Shown: positions 9,338 to 19,142 of the stretch, piece after piece
How positions within the stretch are numbered: the stretch's first letter is position 1
Layout of the letters: every line of letters begins with the position of its first letter
NCBI GenBank assembly: GCA_900553465.1
Contig: USDT01000002.1
Location: forward strand, 62,001-126,000
Direction of reading: 5' to 3'
DNA from: an uncultured Prevotella sp.
GTDB taxonomy: Bacteria; Bacteroidota; Bacteroidia; Bacteroidales; Bacteroidaceae
Length of the DNA: 64,000 nucleotides
Position numbers and translations under genes: made by a program
The notes under the pieces: model-generated
What the model was told of the DNA's origin: nothing
Database searches by the model: none
Seen by the model: only the letters and a program-made list of their open reading frames with translations

Positions 9338-10711
9338 TTATTGGTTTGCGGCTGTGGCTGGAGTCTCAGCGCTCAGATAACTGAGCACTTTACCGCTGAG
9401 CTGTAGAAGTGATATCTCACATATCTTTGTGTCATATTCGGCCACGAGAATGCGCTCTCTGGCATCGAGTAGACTTTGTTGTGCCTCGCGCATCTCGAAT
9501 CCTGATATGCTGTGCTCAAGATATTTGAGATTTGCAAAATAGTAGTTTGTTTCGGCGGCGACGAGGTTCTGACGTTCTTTCTGTAGTATTTCCCAGTTGT
9601 TTTTGTATGCCTGCCAGAAGTTGTTAAGCTCTGATTTCAGCGAAAGCTTCAGGTTCTCACGCTCCAGTTCAGAGTATTTTATGTCGAGTTCTGCATTGCG
9701 TTTCTGCATTCTGCGCTTGCCGTCGAACAGTTTGAAGCCTACGGTTATTCCGGCATTCAGCCCCCAGTTGTCGCGCTTACGTGTGGCTGAGAGCTCGTAG
9801 CGGTTCATTGTGTAGCCATAACCCATGTTGAGTCGAACGTATGGATAGTCGCGCGACATTATCTTCTTGTAGTCGGCTTTCACGATGTCTGTGTTCTTGT
9901 CGGCCAGCAGCAGAGATGAGTTGGCTGTCAGAGTAGCTTCCCACAGTTCGTCGTAGCGCAGTCCCGGATTTACGTCGATTGTTGTGTCGCGTATTCCAAG
10001 CAGTGCGGTGACATCCTCGTTGGCCAACATCTCGTTCAGTTTTATCCTTGAAGTGGTGAGCGCTTCGCGCTGTTTCATGTACTGGGTACTGTCAGCGTTG
10101 AAATCGACTTTCGCCTGCAGATATTCCAGTTGTGAGAAACTGCCGACGTGGTAGTTCACTTCCACGATGCGCAGACGTTCGCGTGAGAGCTTCATGGCGT
10201 TGTGGAAGTTTTTCAGACGGATGCTCTGCTGTATGAAGTTATAGTATTCGGCGGCAAGTGATGCCACGTAGTCCTCCACGGCGATTCGTGTCTGCAGCTC
10301 GCCTTGTTCCTTCATCATCTGCAGCTGTTTGTAGTTTGTCCATACGTTGAAGCCGTCGAATATGGTCCAGTTGAGCTCAATACCGGCATCAAGTGTTCCG
10401 TCAAGGGCATTGCTTTCTTTTGAAGTTACGCCCGATTCTCTTGCTGTTGTGCTGGTGGTATGATAGTTCCCACCGTATGAGGCAGTTAGATCCACCTCCG
10501 GCAACAAGCCTGCGTTGGCTGCCGTAGCGTTGTTGGAGGTCACTTCCTGACGGTTTTTCACCATACGGATTGAAAAGTTATTCTCAAGACCTTTGGCCAG
10601 ACAGTCCTGCAGTGTCATCACTCCGACATCATGATATTCTGGTTCCGGCTGTGCTGATGCGGCGCAGGCACACATCAGACAGAATATTCCGGTAAGGATT
10701 TTATTTGCCAT
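9338..10711 (-). CDS. TolC-family outer-membrane efflux channel
   Basis: Outer-membrane channel of a tripartite efflux pump. 457 residues with a signal peptide (MANKILTGIFCLMCACAASAQ) and the two long alpha-helical repeats of the OEP family, rich in paired helices such as SLLDARERILVAEYDTKICE near the C terminus. Its start overlaps the end of the RND pump gene (10701-10711), which indicates translational coupling and assembly with the pump and adaptor encoded just upstream. Confidence 0.93.
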   Translation of the reverse strand: MANKILTGIFCLMCACAASAQPEPEYHDVGVMTLQDCLAKGLENNFSIRMVKNRQEVTSNNATAANAGLLPEVDLTASYGGNYHTTSTTARESGVTSKESNALDGTLDAGIELNWTIFDGFNVWTNYKQLQMMKEQGELQTRIAVEDYVASLAAEYYNFIQQSIRLKNFHNAMKLSRERLRIVEVNYHVGSFSQLEYLQAKVDFNADSTQYMKQREALTTSRIKLNEMLANEDVTALLGIRDTTIDVNPGLRYDELWEATLTANSSLLLADKNTDIVKADYKKIMSRDYPYVRLNMGYGYTMNRYELSATRKRDNWGLNAGITVGFKLFDGKRRMQKRNAELDIKYSELERENLKLSLKSELNNFWQAYKNNWEILQKERQNLVAAETNYYFANLKYLEHSISGFEMREAQQSLLDARERILVAEYDTKICEISLLQLSGKVLSYLSAETPATAANQ

Positions 10712-13700
10712 TTGTTAGTTTTTTTATTCTGTTTGTTGAAATGAAACTGTAAACGGAAGGTACCACATACATTGTAAGAATAGTGGAGACAAGCATTCCT
10801 CCGACTACTGCCACACCCATGGCGATGCGCTGGTTGCATCCTTCGCCCGTTGCAAAGGCTAGAGGGATGAGGCCGAGAATGGTTGATGCACTTGTCATAA
10901 GGATTGGACGCAGGCGGAGCTTTGCGGCTTCGCGCACGGCTGTAAGTTTGTCCATACCTTCCTGTTGTTTCTGGTTGGCGAACTCAACGATAAGAATACC
11001 GTTCTTTGCAACAAGACCGATGAGCATGATGATTCCGATCTGACTGAACACGTTCATGGTTATATCGCCGAAGAACATGAATATCAGCGCACCTGTTATG
11101 GCGAGCGGAACGGTCAGCATTATGATGAACGGATCCTTGAAACTTTCGAACTGAGCAGCAAGGATGAGGTAGATGAGCACCAGAGCCAGGATGAAAGCGA
11201 ACATAAGACTTGACGAACTCTCGCGGAAATCCTTGGAGTCGCCTGCCAGTGATGTGCGGAATGTGTCGTCGAGTACTTCCTTTGCAATCTTGTCCATCTC
11301 GTCAAGACCTTGTCCGATGGTCTTTCCTTCAGCCAGTCCGGCTGATACTGTGGCCGACACGAAGCGGTTGTATCTGTACAGCTTTGGCGGAGCAATGGTG
11401 TTCTCAAGTTCGATGAGGTTGTCCATCTGTATCATTTTTCCGTCGCTGCTGCGCAGGTATATAGAGCGCAGATCGGCCGGTTTGTTACGCTGCTGACGGT
11501 TTATCTCACCGAGTATTTCGTATTGTTTACCGTTCATGTAGAAGTATCCCATACGCTGTCCGCTGAGTCCGTATTGCAGAGTTTCGGACAGATCGCGTGT
11601 GCTTACGCCCATTACGTTGGCCTTGTCACGGTTGATGTGTATGCGTGCTTCAGGTTTACTGAATTTCAGGTCGACGTCGGCCATCTGGAATACAGGATTC
11701 TCATACACCTTCTCCATGAATTTTGGGAGAACCTTTTCGAGCTTTTCGAGGTTAGTAGCCTGCAATACATACTGTATAGGCATGCGCGAACGACGTCCTC
11801 CGAACGATGACTGTTGCTGTACGAAAGAACGCGCTTTAGTCTTTTTCTGCACCGCAGCCGACAGTTTCTCGGCTACATCCATCTGGCTGTAATCGCGGTC
11901 GGCCATGTCTTTGAGTGTCACCTGGACGTTTCCGCTTCCGCTCGACACACGTGCCGTAACGGCTTCGGCGTCTGGTATTATGGAGTCAACCACACGGTTG
12001 ATGTCTTCCGTATAATCCCTTATGTATTCATAAGTAACACCCTCGGCACCGCGCGTATTGATCGTAATCATCGAACGGTCTTCGAGCGGAGCCATCTCCG
12101 ACGGTATCTTTCCCCACAGTACCACGATGAGTACAAGCATTATGGCGATGAGAGGCAATATCCACATTCGGTGGTTCAATACATATTGCAGCGACCGTTC
12201 GTACACGTTGTTCATTCCTTCAAAGAAAGGTTCGGTCATGCGATAGAATGCGTTCTTCTTCTCACGTTGCTTGAGGAGCTTCGTCGCAAGCATAGGAGTG
12301 AACGTGAGGGCAGAGAATGCCGATATGATGACTGCGCCCGAAATCACCATACTGAACTCACGGAACAGTCGTCCGGTGGTTCCTTCCATGAACACGATGG
12401 GGAAGAATACGGCCACCAGTGTGATTGTTGTGGATATGACGGCAAAGAATATTTCCTTCGCGCCTTCTATTCCGGCTTCCTTCGGCGACATGCCCCTCTC
12501 TATTCGGATATATATGTTCTCGGTCATCACAATGGCGTCGTCGACCACCAATCCCACGGCAAGCACCACGGCAAGCATGGTGAGTACGTTGATGGAGAAG
12601 CCGAACAGATACATTATGAAGAACGAACCGATGAGCGATACGGGAATTACGATGCAGGGAACAAGCGTCACACGCCAGTCGCGCAGGAAGAGGAAGATGA
12701 TGATTATCACAAGGATGAACGCCTCGTAAACCGTCTGTTTCACCTCGTTTATTGATGCGCGGATGAACTTAGTGTTGTCGAAGCCGTAGCTGTATTTCAC
12801 GTCTTCGGGCAGGTCTTTCTTCATCTGCTCCATGCGTTTATACACGGCGTCGGCTATGTCGATGTGGTTAGCGCCGGGCTGAGGCACGACCACCACGCCC
12901 ACCATCGGCACACCGTTCATCTTCATGTAGCTTTTTATGTCGGCGGCACCGAGTTCGGCGCGTCCTATGTCGCTGAAACGGATGATGCGGTTGCCGTCGC
13001 TTTTTACGATAAGATCGTCGAACATCTTCGCGGTGTTCATCAGTCCCATTGTGCGGATGTTCAGCTCGATGGTGTTTCCCTCGATGCTTCCCGACGGCAG
13101 TTCCACGTTTTCGTTATCCACAGCGTTCTTTACGTCCATAGGTGTTATGCCGTATCCCGCCATCTTTATAGGGTCGAGCCACAGTCGCATGGAGTATTTC
13201 TTCTCACCCCATATGCTCACGCTGCTCACGTCGGGAATGGTCTGAAGCTGCTCTTTCACCGTGAGGTCGGCTATCTCGCTGAGTTCCAGCAACGGCCGTT
13301 TTTCACTTTGCAGAGCCACCATGAGTATAGGCGAGGCGTCGGCATCGGCTTTCGACACAGTGGGAGGGTCGCAGTCGCGCGGCAGATAGCGCTGCGCGCG
13401 AGAGACCTTATCGCGTACGTCGTTGGCGGCAGTCTCCAGATCGACCGACAGTTCGAACTCCACCGTTATGCGGCTTTTGCCCTGTTCGCTCGTACTCGTA
13501 AGCGAGCGTATGCCGGGAATACCGTTGATGTTCTGCTCAAGCGGCTCCGTTATCTGATTCTCTATGACGTCGGCGTTGGCTCCGGCGTACGAGCAGGTTA
13601 CTGAAATGATAGGGTTATCGACCGACGGATATTCTCTCACGCCCAGGTACGCATAGCCTATTATTCCAAAAAGCAGAATGATCACGGTCATCACCGTCGC

Positions 13701-13739
13701 GAGAACCGGTCTGCGTATGCTTATTTCGGAAATGTTCAT
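10701..13739 (-). CDS. RND efflux pump, inner-membrane transporter (HAE1 type)
   Basis: Proton-driven multidrug-type transporter of the AcrB/MexB family, 1012 residues with twelve predicted membrane helices and two large periplasmic loops. The N terminus (MNISEISIRRPVLATVMTV) and the TM4 segment VVDDAIVMTENIYIR, with the paired Asp residues of the proton relay, are diagnostic. A second relay region (GLVAKNGILIVEFANQ) lies in TM10. It is 21 bases downstream of the adaptor gene and overlaps the channel gene, giving the order adaptor, pump, channel. Substrates cannot be predicted. Confidence 0.96.
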   Translation of the reverse strand: MNISEISIRRPVLATVMTVIILLFGIIGYAYLGVREYPSVDNPIISVTCSYAGANADVIENQITEPLEQNINGIPGIRSLTSTSEQGKSRITVEFELSVDLETAANDVRDKVSRAQRYLPRDCDPPTVSKADADASPILMVALQSEKRPLLELSEIADLTVKEQLQTIPDVSSVSIWGEKKYSMRLWLDPIKMAGYGITPMDVKNAVDNENVELPSGSIEGNTIELNIRTMGLMNTAKMFDDLIVKSDGNRIIRFSDIGRAELGAADIKSYMKMNGVPMVGVVVVPQPGANHIDIADAVYKRMEQMKKDLPEDVKYSYGFDNTKFIRASINEVKQTVYEAFILVIIIIFLFLRDWRVTLVPCIVIPVSLIGSFFIMYLFGFSINVLTMLAVVLAVGLVVDDAIVMTENIYIRIERGMSPKEAGIEGAKEIFFAVISTTITLVAVFFPIVFMEGTTGRLFREFSMVISGAVIISAFSALTFTPMLATKLLKQREKKNAFYRMTEPFFEGMNNVYERSLQYVLNHRMWILPLIAIMLVLIVVLWGKIPSEMAPLEDRSMITINTRGAEGVTYEYIRDYTEDINRVVDSIIPDAEAVTARVSSGSGNVQVTLKDMADRDYSQMDVAEKLSAAVQKKTKARSFVQQQSSFGGRRSRMPIQYVLQATNLEKLEKVLPKFMEKVYENPVFQMADVDLKFSKPEARIHINRDKANVMGVSTRDLSETLQYGLSGQRMGYFYMNGKQYEILGEINRQQRNKPADLRSIYLRSSDGKMIQMDNLIELENTIAPPKLYRYNRFVSATVSAGLAEGKTIGQGLDEMDKIAKEVLDDTFRTSLAGDSKDFRESSSSLMFAFILALVLIYLILAAQFESFKDPFIIMLTVPLAITGALIFMFFGDITMNVFSQIGIIMLIGLVAKNGILIVEFANQKQQEGMDKLTAVREAAKLRLRPILMTSASTILGLIPLAFATGEGCNQRIAMGVAVVGGMLVSTILTMYVVPSVYSFISTNRIKKLTNGK

Positions 13740-13760
13740 TATTCGTTTTTTTTATGTGCA

Positions 13761-14843
13761 TTAATCAATCTTATCGAGAGTTACCGGCAAATCGGTGCGG
13801 AGCTGCAGCGTTCCTGACGTTATCAGCGTGTCGCCTACGCTAAGTCCTCTTAACACCTGTACCTTGTCCTCCGTTCTCAGTCCGATAGTTATTTCCACCG
13901 GCTGAGCCTTTCCCGATTTGTAAAGGAACACCTTGTCTTTACCCATTTCGGGTACGACAGCCTCAGAAGGAATGGCTATTGCGTCCTTTATCTCCTGTTT
14001 CTTCAGATTGATGCTGGCATATCGTCCCGGCGTGAGTTTTCCGTCGGCGTTGGCATAAATGGCACGTACTGTCAGTGTGTGGGTGTTCATGTCGATGGCA
14101 GACTCCTTGGCATAAACCTTTGCCGGGAATGTGTGGAGCACTCCGTCGATGGAGAACTGGAGCTTTGTTCCCGGTTTGATGTCTCTTGCGTATCGTTCCG
14201 GAACGGAGAATTCAACCTTCAGCGGAACAATTCTTGTCAGCTTGCTCACAACCGTCTGCGGTGTGGCGTATGCGCCGACGCTTATCTGTCTAAGTCCAAT
14301 TATTCCGTCGAAGGGTGCACGCAGTTCGGTAAGTTCTATCTGAGCTTTCACTATGTCGATGTCTGCCTGCAAGGTAGCAAGCTCGGTGTTCACCTGCTCA
14401 TAGGCTTCCTGACTCACGGCGTCGTGCTGCAACAGTGTGCGCTGTCTGTACACGCGGTCCTTTGCGAGCTTGAGTTGCGACACCAGTCGTTTGAGTTCCG
14501 CCTGCAGTTTCTTGTCGTTCACCTTTGCCAGGAGCTGTCCTTTCTTCACGTGGACACCCTCTTTGAACATTATGCTCACCACCTGTCCTGACGTTTCAAA
14601 TGAAAGATCTACGTTTTCGTCCGGTATCAGTGTTCCTGTGACAGTGAACTCATCAGTAAGAGGTCCGGTTTTTATTATGGTTCCGTTTACGTTGAGTTGT
14701 TTGTTCTTTCCCTTGCTGCCTTGCATTATCTTGTCGGCTTTGGCAAGTTCTGAATTTGTTTTAGGCATTTGCGAGTACACGCCCCATGCCACCAATGCGC
14801 ATGCCAGAACGGCAATAAGGCCCCATTTCAATTTTTTATTCAT
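13761..14843 (-). CDS. RND efflux periplasmic adaptor (membrane fusion protein)
   Basis: Periplasmic adaptor joining pump to channel. 360 residues with one N-terminal membrane anchor (LIAVLACALVAWGVY), then barrel-sandwich (lipoyl) halves flanking an alpha-hairpin (about residues 100-185), a beta-barrel and a membrane-proximal domain. The segment ELRAPFDGIIGLRQISVGAYA is the typical second lipoyl half. First gene of the operon; a good promoter lies about 110 bases upstream. No regulator gene is adjacent. Confidence 0.94.
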   Translation of the reverse strand: MNKKLKWGLIAVLACALVAWGVYSQMPKTNSELAKADKIMQGSKGKNKQLNVNGTIIKTGPLTDEFTVTGTLIPDENVDLSFETSGQVVSIMFKEGVHVKKGQLLAKVNDKKLQAELKRLVSQLKLAKDRVYRQRTLLQHDAVSQEAYEQVNTELATLQADIDIVKAQIELTELRAPFDGIIGLRQISVGAYATPQTVVSKLTRIVPLKVEFSVPERYARDIKPGTKLQFSIDGVLHTFPAKVYAKESAIDMNTHTLTVRAIYANADGKLTPGRYASINLKKQEIKDAIAIPSEAVVPEMGKDKVFLYKSGKAQPVEITIGLRTEDKVQVLRGLSVGDTLITSGTLQLRTDLPVTLDKID

Positions 14844-14955
14844 TATTCAGTTTTTAGTTTATTAATCTGATTGCATGATGTGCATATACGATCCTTTGTC
14901 ACAACAAAAGATTATGTCACACGAAAAAAGTTACAGTAAATAAGTATTGGTAGTG

Positions 14956-14987
14956 CGAAGGTACGAATTTAGAAGGCAGAAGCCAAA
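14956..14987 (-). promoter_or_regulatory. Promoter of the RND efflux operon
   Basis: On the - strand: TTTG (14984-14987), a 20-bp spacer, then TACCTTCG (14956-14963), a common variant of TAnnTTTG. The leader to the ATG at 14843 would be about 110 bases. Confidence 0.7.
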
Positions 14988-15303
14988 AAGTTTTTACATT
15001 ATTTATAGATTAATACTGAAAATGTATAAAATATTACGATTGGTATTTCTGATTTTGTGGCTTGTTTTTCCTGTAAAAATAAAATTATTAAATATTGGCT
15101 CTGTAGAGATTCTGAGAGAGTGGTGTGCTTTATTAGGCATCACGGTATGAAGTAAAACTGCCGGATTGTTCGCTTTGTAATGAACCGTGGCAGTACATCT
15201 GCTTACGCAATAATAAATTCATGTTGCCGCAACCGATAAATCTTCCTCTCAAGACATACGCATACTTTTCCGGTCTTTTCTCACGTGCCATATCGGTGCT
15301 TTA

Positions 15304-15830
15304 AGAGAAAACTCAGAGTGCGGACTTACAGTTTTTCTTGACTTTTTTTTGACAAAATAAAATCGCAAAACAGATGTGTGAGAATGTCGAATACGGCGTT
15401 ATTGGGGCCATTTCAGGCTGTACTGTCTTTTCGTATACTCGGGAGCGCAGTCCGGAATAGTTCGTTTCACGTTCTGATAATGCCCGTTTGAGGGTCTGAT
15501 TTCGCCCGTATCAGGGCATGATATGGTGCGTTTCAGCCCGTGATATGGGCTTAATCGCATGCTGAAATGGTGCTTATTGCAGGACGGGAAAATGATTCTT
15601 GAATATAAATCATTGACATTCAGTGTTTTATAGATACTGCTCAGAATTCGCGAATTTGTGTCCGAGGGAGAGTCTGCTCGCAAATACTCGCTGGATTTTT
15701 GGGGTAGAACAGAAAACTCAGATGAAAAAATCGCGTGATACTGAAAATCTGAAAGTGCCCCATATTGTTATCCTTCCAGCAGAAGGAGATAACGTATGAT
15801 ACGCGATTGATGCCGCAGTTTTTTATTGCA
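15304..15830 (+). repeat. Dispersed intergenic repeat, copy B (full type)
   Basis: About 527 bp. Left module: GGACTTACAG, TTCTTGACTTTTTTTTGAC and AATCGCAAAACAGATGTG. Core: five units at 15475, 15497, 15519, 15541 and 15563, all starting TGA and exactly 22 bp apart. Right module: inverted repeat CGCGAATTTGTG (15649-15660) / CGCAAATACTCG (15679-15690) around an 18-base loop with GGAGAGTCTGCT, then CTGGATTTTTGGGGTAGAAC. Copies at 32227-32785 (opposite orientation) and 43575-44133 share all modules in order. It lies between the divergently oriented RND operon and frr, with no gene inside. Confidence 0.8.
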
Positions 15831-16053
15831 ACCGGTTTCCGCAGGGTTTCTACTGTGACAGAATGATGACGCCCGCAGCTGTGTCTTGTGTTCCATCGGA
15901 ATATTTGCAGTGTCATATTAGCGGCGGTGAATCCATGCGTGTGGATATTTCCTGCTTGTCAGTCAGTCTGATTCTTCGGTTTTGTCAGCCCTTCCGCGTC
16001 TGCCGGCAAAACTGTATATATAGTGTATGCAGCATAAATTCCGAAGATAATAA

Positions 16054-16085
16054 TTTGGATGTTTAAAAACTAATATTTATATTTG
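16054..16085 (+). promoter_or_regulatory. Promoter of frr
   Basis: TTTG at 16054-16057, a 20-bp spacer and TATATTTG at 16078-16085. The predicted leader to frr is about 155 bases. The gap 14844-16247 otherwise holds only repeat copy B and the RND promoter. Confidence 0.75.
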
Positions 16086-16247
16086 CAACAATAAAAAAGC
16101 CTGTTTGCCGTGCCGACAGTGTGCCGGACGCTGTGCTGTTACATGCAGCCGCAAGCGGGTTGGTGCCATGAAAGCGCCTTGGATTATGGCCGGGCGTAGT
16201 GTGGAAAATTACAACTGAACCAAATAAACAAACAATATAAAAAAGAT

Positions 16248-16808
16248 ATGATTGACGTTAAAGAGACATTAAATGCCGCCGGTGAGCGCATGGAAATGGC
16301 TGCGATGTATCTGGAGGAACAGCTTTCGCGTGTTCGTGCAGGTCGTGCCAATGTTGCCATACTTGACGGTGTGAGGGTTAATTCCTACGGTTCGATGGTT
16401 CCATTGAATCAGGTTGCCAACGTATCAGTGCCCGACGCACGTACCATCGCCATCCGTCCTTGGGACAAGAAGGCTATCCGCGACATTGAGAAAGCCATCA
16501 TGGACAGCGATGTCGGCATCACTCCGGAGAACAACGGAGAAATAATCCGTCTCGGCATTCCGCAGCCGACAGAGGAGCGTCGCCGCGAACTTGTGAAGCA
16601 GTGCAACAAGATTGGCGAGAAGACAAAGGTGGAAGTGCGCAACGCACGTGCCGAGACTAAGGATAAACTGAAGAAAGCCATCAAGGACGGACTGTCTGAA
16701 GACAACGAGAAGGATGCCGAACTGGAACTTCAGAAGATACACGACAAGTACATCAAGAAGATTGATGATCTGCTTGATGAAAAGACAAAAGAAATAATGA
16801 CAGTATAA
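16248..16808 (+). CDS. frr: Ribosome recycling factor
   Basis: Splits post-termination ribosomes together with EF-G in the cytoplasm. 186 residues, the normal length; the N terminus, the SRVRAGRANVAILDGVRVNSYGS-type segment, the RDIEKAIMDSDVGITPENNG segment and the C-terminal three-helix bundle (LQKIHDKYIKKIDDLLDEKTKEI) are all typical. It is followed by a long hairpin and then rsgA, also a ribosome factor. Confidence 0.97.
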   Translation: MIDVKETLNAAGERMEMAAMYLEEQLSRVRAGRANVAILDGVRVNSYGSMVPLNQVANVSVPDARTIAIRPWDKKAIRDIEKAIMDSDVGITPENNGEIIRLGIPQPTEERRRELVKQCNKIGEKTKVEVRNARAETKDKLKKAIKDGLSEDNEKDAELELQKIHDKYIKKIDDLLDEKTKEIMTV

Positions 16809-16815
16809 ATCAGCA

Positions 16816-16929
16816 GACAAGAAAGAAAAGAAACGCGACATGCTTGCGGCCGTTCCGACGGTGGGTGTAAGGCTTCAGCCATACTGTTCAGCGTGTTATG
16901 TTTGTTTTCTTTCTTGTCTTTTTTATTTT
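16816..16929 (+). terminator. Terminator-like structure between frr and rsgA
   Basis: 14-bp inverted repeat GACAAGAAAGAAAA (16816-16829) / TTTTCTTTCTTGTC (16905-16918) followed by a T-rich tail to 16929, only 14 bases before the rsgA start. The 75-base loop is long. A TATGTTTG box (16897-16904) sits in the descending part and could be a -7 element for rsgA. Confidence 0.6.
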
Positions 16930-16942
16930 TATCTCCATTACG

Positions 16943-17875
16943 ATGCAAGGCTTAGTGATAAAGAATACCGGCAGCTGGTATACGGTGAAGACCGTCGAAG
17001 GCGATATTGTGGAATGCAAGATAAAGGGAAACTTCCGTCTGAAAGGCATCCGCAGCACCAATCCTGTGGCCGTGGGCGACCACGTCGAAATAGAGCGCAA
17101 CCAGCAGGACACGGCATTCATCACAGCCATAGGCGACCGTAAGAACTACATCATCCGCAAATCGCAGAACTTGAGTAAGCAGAGCCACATCATCGCGGCC
17201 AACGTCGACCAGGCGTTTCTTGTAGTGACGGTGGAGCGTCCGCAGACAAGCACCACGTTCATCGACCGTTTCCTTGCCACGGCCGAGGCTTACAGTGTGC
17301 CCGTAGTGCTCGTGTTCAACAAGACAGACCTTCTCGACGACGACCTCATGCGCTATCAGCAGATGATGATGGACCTTTATGAGACAGTGGGATACAAGTG
17401 TGTTCCGGTGTCGGCCGAGACCGGCGAAGGTATGGATGTGCTCATGACTCTGTTGCACGACCGCATCACTCTGCTCAGCGGACACAGTGGAGTAGGCAAG
17501 TCTACGATGATAAACAGACTGCTGCCCGGAGTCAATCTTCGCACGGCGGAGATAAGCGACGCCCACAACACGGGCATGCACACCACCACTTTCAGCGAGA
17601 TGCTGCCTCTGCCCGGCGGCGGATACATCATCGACACACCGGGAATAAAAGGTTTCGGTACGTTCAACATGGAGCCGGAAGAGCTTACCAGCTATTTCAA
17701 GGAGATATTCCATTTCTCCAAGGACTGCCGTTTCAACAACTGCACGCATACCCACGAACCCGGATGTGCTGTGCTTAAAGCTGTTGAAGACCATTATATC
17801 GCGGCCAGCCGTTACCAGAGTTATCTGTCAATGCTCGAAGACAAGGACGAGAACAAATACCGCGAGGCATACTGA
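16943..17875 (+). CDS. rsgA: Small ribosomal subunit biogenesis GTPase RsgA
   Basis: Circularly permuted GTPase that acts in late maturation of the 30S subunit. 310 residues: N-terminal OB fold, then the G motifs in permuted order, G4 NKTD (N126), G1 GHSGVGKST (from G180), G3 DTPG, and a C-terminal zinc region with Cys/His residues ([14 protein letters not shown]). An earlier in-frame ATG at 16898 would add a hydrophobic Phe-rich tail translated from the terminator-like hairpin; family alignment favours MQGLVIKN at 16943. Confidence 0.95.
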   Translation: MQGLVIKNTGSWYTVKTVEGDIVECKIKGNFRLKGIRSTNPVAVGDHVEIERNQQDTAFITAIGDRKNYIIRKSQNLSKQSHIIAANVDQAFLVVTVERPQTSTTFIDRFLATAEAYSVPVVLVFNKTDLLDDDLMRYQQMMMDLYETVGYKCVPVSAETGEGMDVLMTLLHDRITLLSGHSGVGKSTMINRLLPGVNLRTAEISDAHNTGMHTTTFSEMLPLPGGGYIIDTPGIKGFGTFNMEPEELTSYFKEIFHFSKDCRFNNCTHTHEPGCAVLKAVEDHYIAASRYQSYLSMLEDKDENKYREAY

Positions 17876-17897
17876 TGTGCCGGCCTGCGCAGTGTCA

Positions 17898-19142
17898 TTA
17901 TAAAGAATTTATCCAGCCGGCAATATCCTTCATCACATCTTCCGACATAGTTTCCTCAATCGTTCCGTACTCATCGGCAAATCCTGTAGTGCAGTGCTGG
18001 AACAGATGGTTGAGGCCGTCATATTCCTTTATTGAGTTTTTCGCGTTGTGTGGAAGCAGACTCTTTATTCTGTCAAGATTGAGGCGTGGTCTCACCTGTG
18101 TGTCCTTCGTTCCGTTCAGAGCCATCACCGGACATGTTGTTGAGGCTATCACGTCCGCCGGATCGTAGTCGACGAAGTATCTGAGCCATGCGTTGCCGCC
18201 TGTCTCCGCCTGTTTTCTTATGTCAGTCGCAGTGACATTCGCAGGACGGCCTGTGCGTCTGAGTGCGTCGTTGCTTTGTCCGGCTATTATCGTGTCGCCC
18301 TTCACGCCCGTCCCTGCCATGCTCACAATGAAGTCGGTCCTGCCGTCGGCTGCCAGCATGAAAGCTATCAGTCCGCCCTCACTGTGTCCGATTACGCCTA
18401 CACGTGAGAATTTTCCGTCCATACTGCGCAGCAGTTCCAGGCCTGCCGCTGCATCCTTCATGAAGTCGGATGTTGTGGCTTGGGAGGCGTCACCGGTTGA
18501 TTTTCCAGTTCCGCGGTCGTCATATCTCAGCGATGCTATGCCGTTGCGTGCCAGCCGGTCGGCCAGGACAAGGAACGGTTTGTGGCCGAACACCTCCTCG
18601 TCGCGGTTCTGCAGACCGCTTCCGCTCACCATAATCACCACCGGCACAGGCTTCTTTCCGTCGTAGCCTTCGGGCCATGTCAGTGTGCCGCTAAGCACGG
18701 CTCCCGCTGCCTTGTTCTCGAAGCTCACTTCCTGTGTGGTGTAATCCAGTGGCGGTTGAGGCGTCTGGGGTCTGTTCATCATTACACCGCCACGCTTCAG
18801 GTCGAGCTTGAATGGCATACCCATCTGTGTGAAGCGTCCCGTTATCACGTTCTTTGTAACGCGTCCGGCGTATGTTGCCGCGATGTCGGGCACGGTTATG
18901 TTGATGGAGTCCGCCGTAAGAACGTTCACCTCTGTCTTTATTCCTTCAGCCCCCTGCATGGGACTGTCCAGTGTGCAACACGGCTTCCCGTCGCTGCCGG
19001 TACCGATGTTCAGTACCAGCGGCAGATTTTTTCCCTGTCCTAAAACAAGATCGCCCGACCATTGTCCGTCGGGCGTCTGAGCCTTAATGTCGGCCGTTAT
19101 GGCCAGCAGTATGGCGGATATGAATGTAAATGCAACTTTCAT
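17898..19142 (-). CDS. Alpha/beta hydrolase, exported
   Basis: Predicted secreted serine hydrolase of the dienelactone hydrolase-like group, 414 residues. Signal peptide MKVAFTFISAILLAITADIKA, then an N-terminal beta-rich domain (about 25-130) with GRVTKNVITGRFTQMGMPFKL, then the hydrolase fold with an oxyanion-region VSGSGLQNRDE, RYDDRGTGKS, nucleophile elbow GHSEGG and a late Asp/His pair (NGTKDTQV, GLNHLFQ). This two-domain form is common in Bacteroidales. The ATG overlaps the stop of the gene upstream by 4 bases (19139-19142). Substrate unknown. Confidence 0.88.
   Translation of the reverse strand: MKVAFTFISAILLAITADIKAQTPDGQWSGDLVLGQGKNLPLVLNIGTGSDGKPCCTLDSPMQGAEGIKTEVNVLTADSINITVPDIAATYAGRVTKNVITGRFTQMGMPFKLDLKRGGVMMNRPQTPQPPLDYTTQEVSFENKAAGAVLSGTLTWPEGYDGKKPVPVVIMVSGSGLQNRDEEVFGHKPFLVLADRLARNGIASLRYDDRGTGKSTGDASQATTSDFMKDAAAGLELLRSMDGKFSRVGVIGHSEGGLIAFMLAADGRTDFIVSMAGTGVKGDTIIAGQSNDALRRTGRPANVTATDIRKQAETGGNAWLRYFVDYDPADVIASTTCPVMALNGTKDTQVRPRLNLDRIKSLLPHNAKNSIKEYDGLNHLFQHCTTGFADEYGTIEETMSEDVMKDIAGWINSL

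Noticed and set aside
11814..12755. 313-codon ORF antisense to the RND pump gene
   Set aside because: Rich in His, Arg and Tyr as expected for the shadow of a membrane protein gene; the pump gene on - is certain.
14947..15150. 67-codon ORF on + between the RND operon and frr
   Set aside because: It overlaps the RND promoter on the other strand, begins at a non-ATG codon and shows no family; likely chance in AT-rich DNA.
15304..15830. CRISPR array reading of the 22-bp-phased units
   Set aside because: Units are contiguous without spacers, are degenerate, and no cas genes are present.
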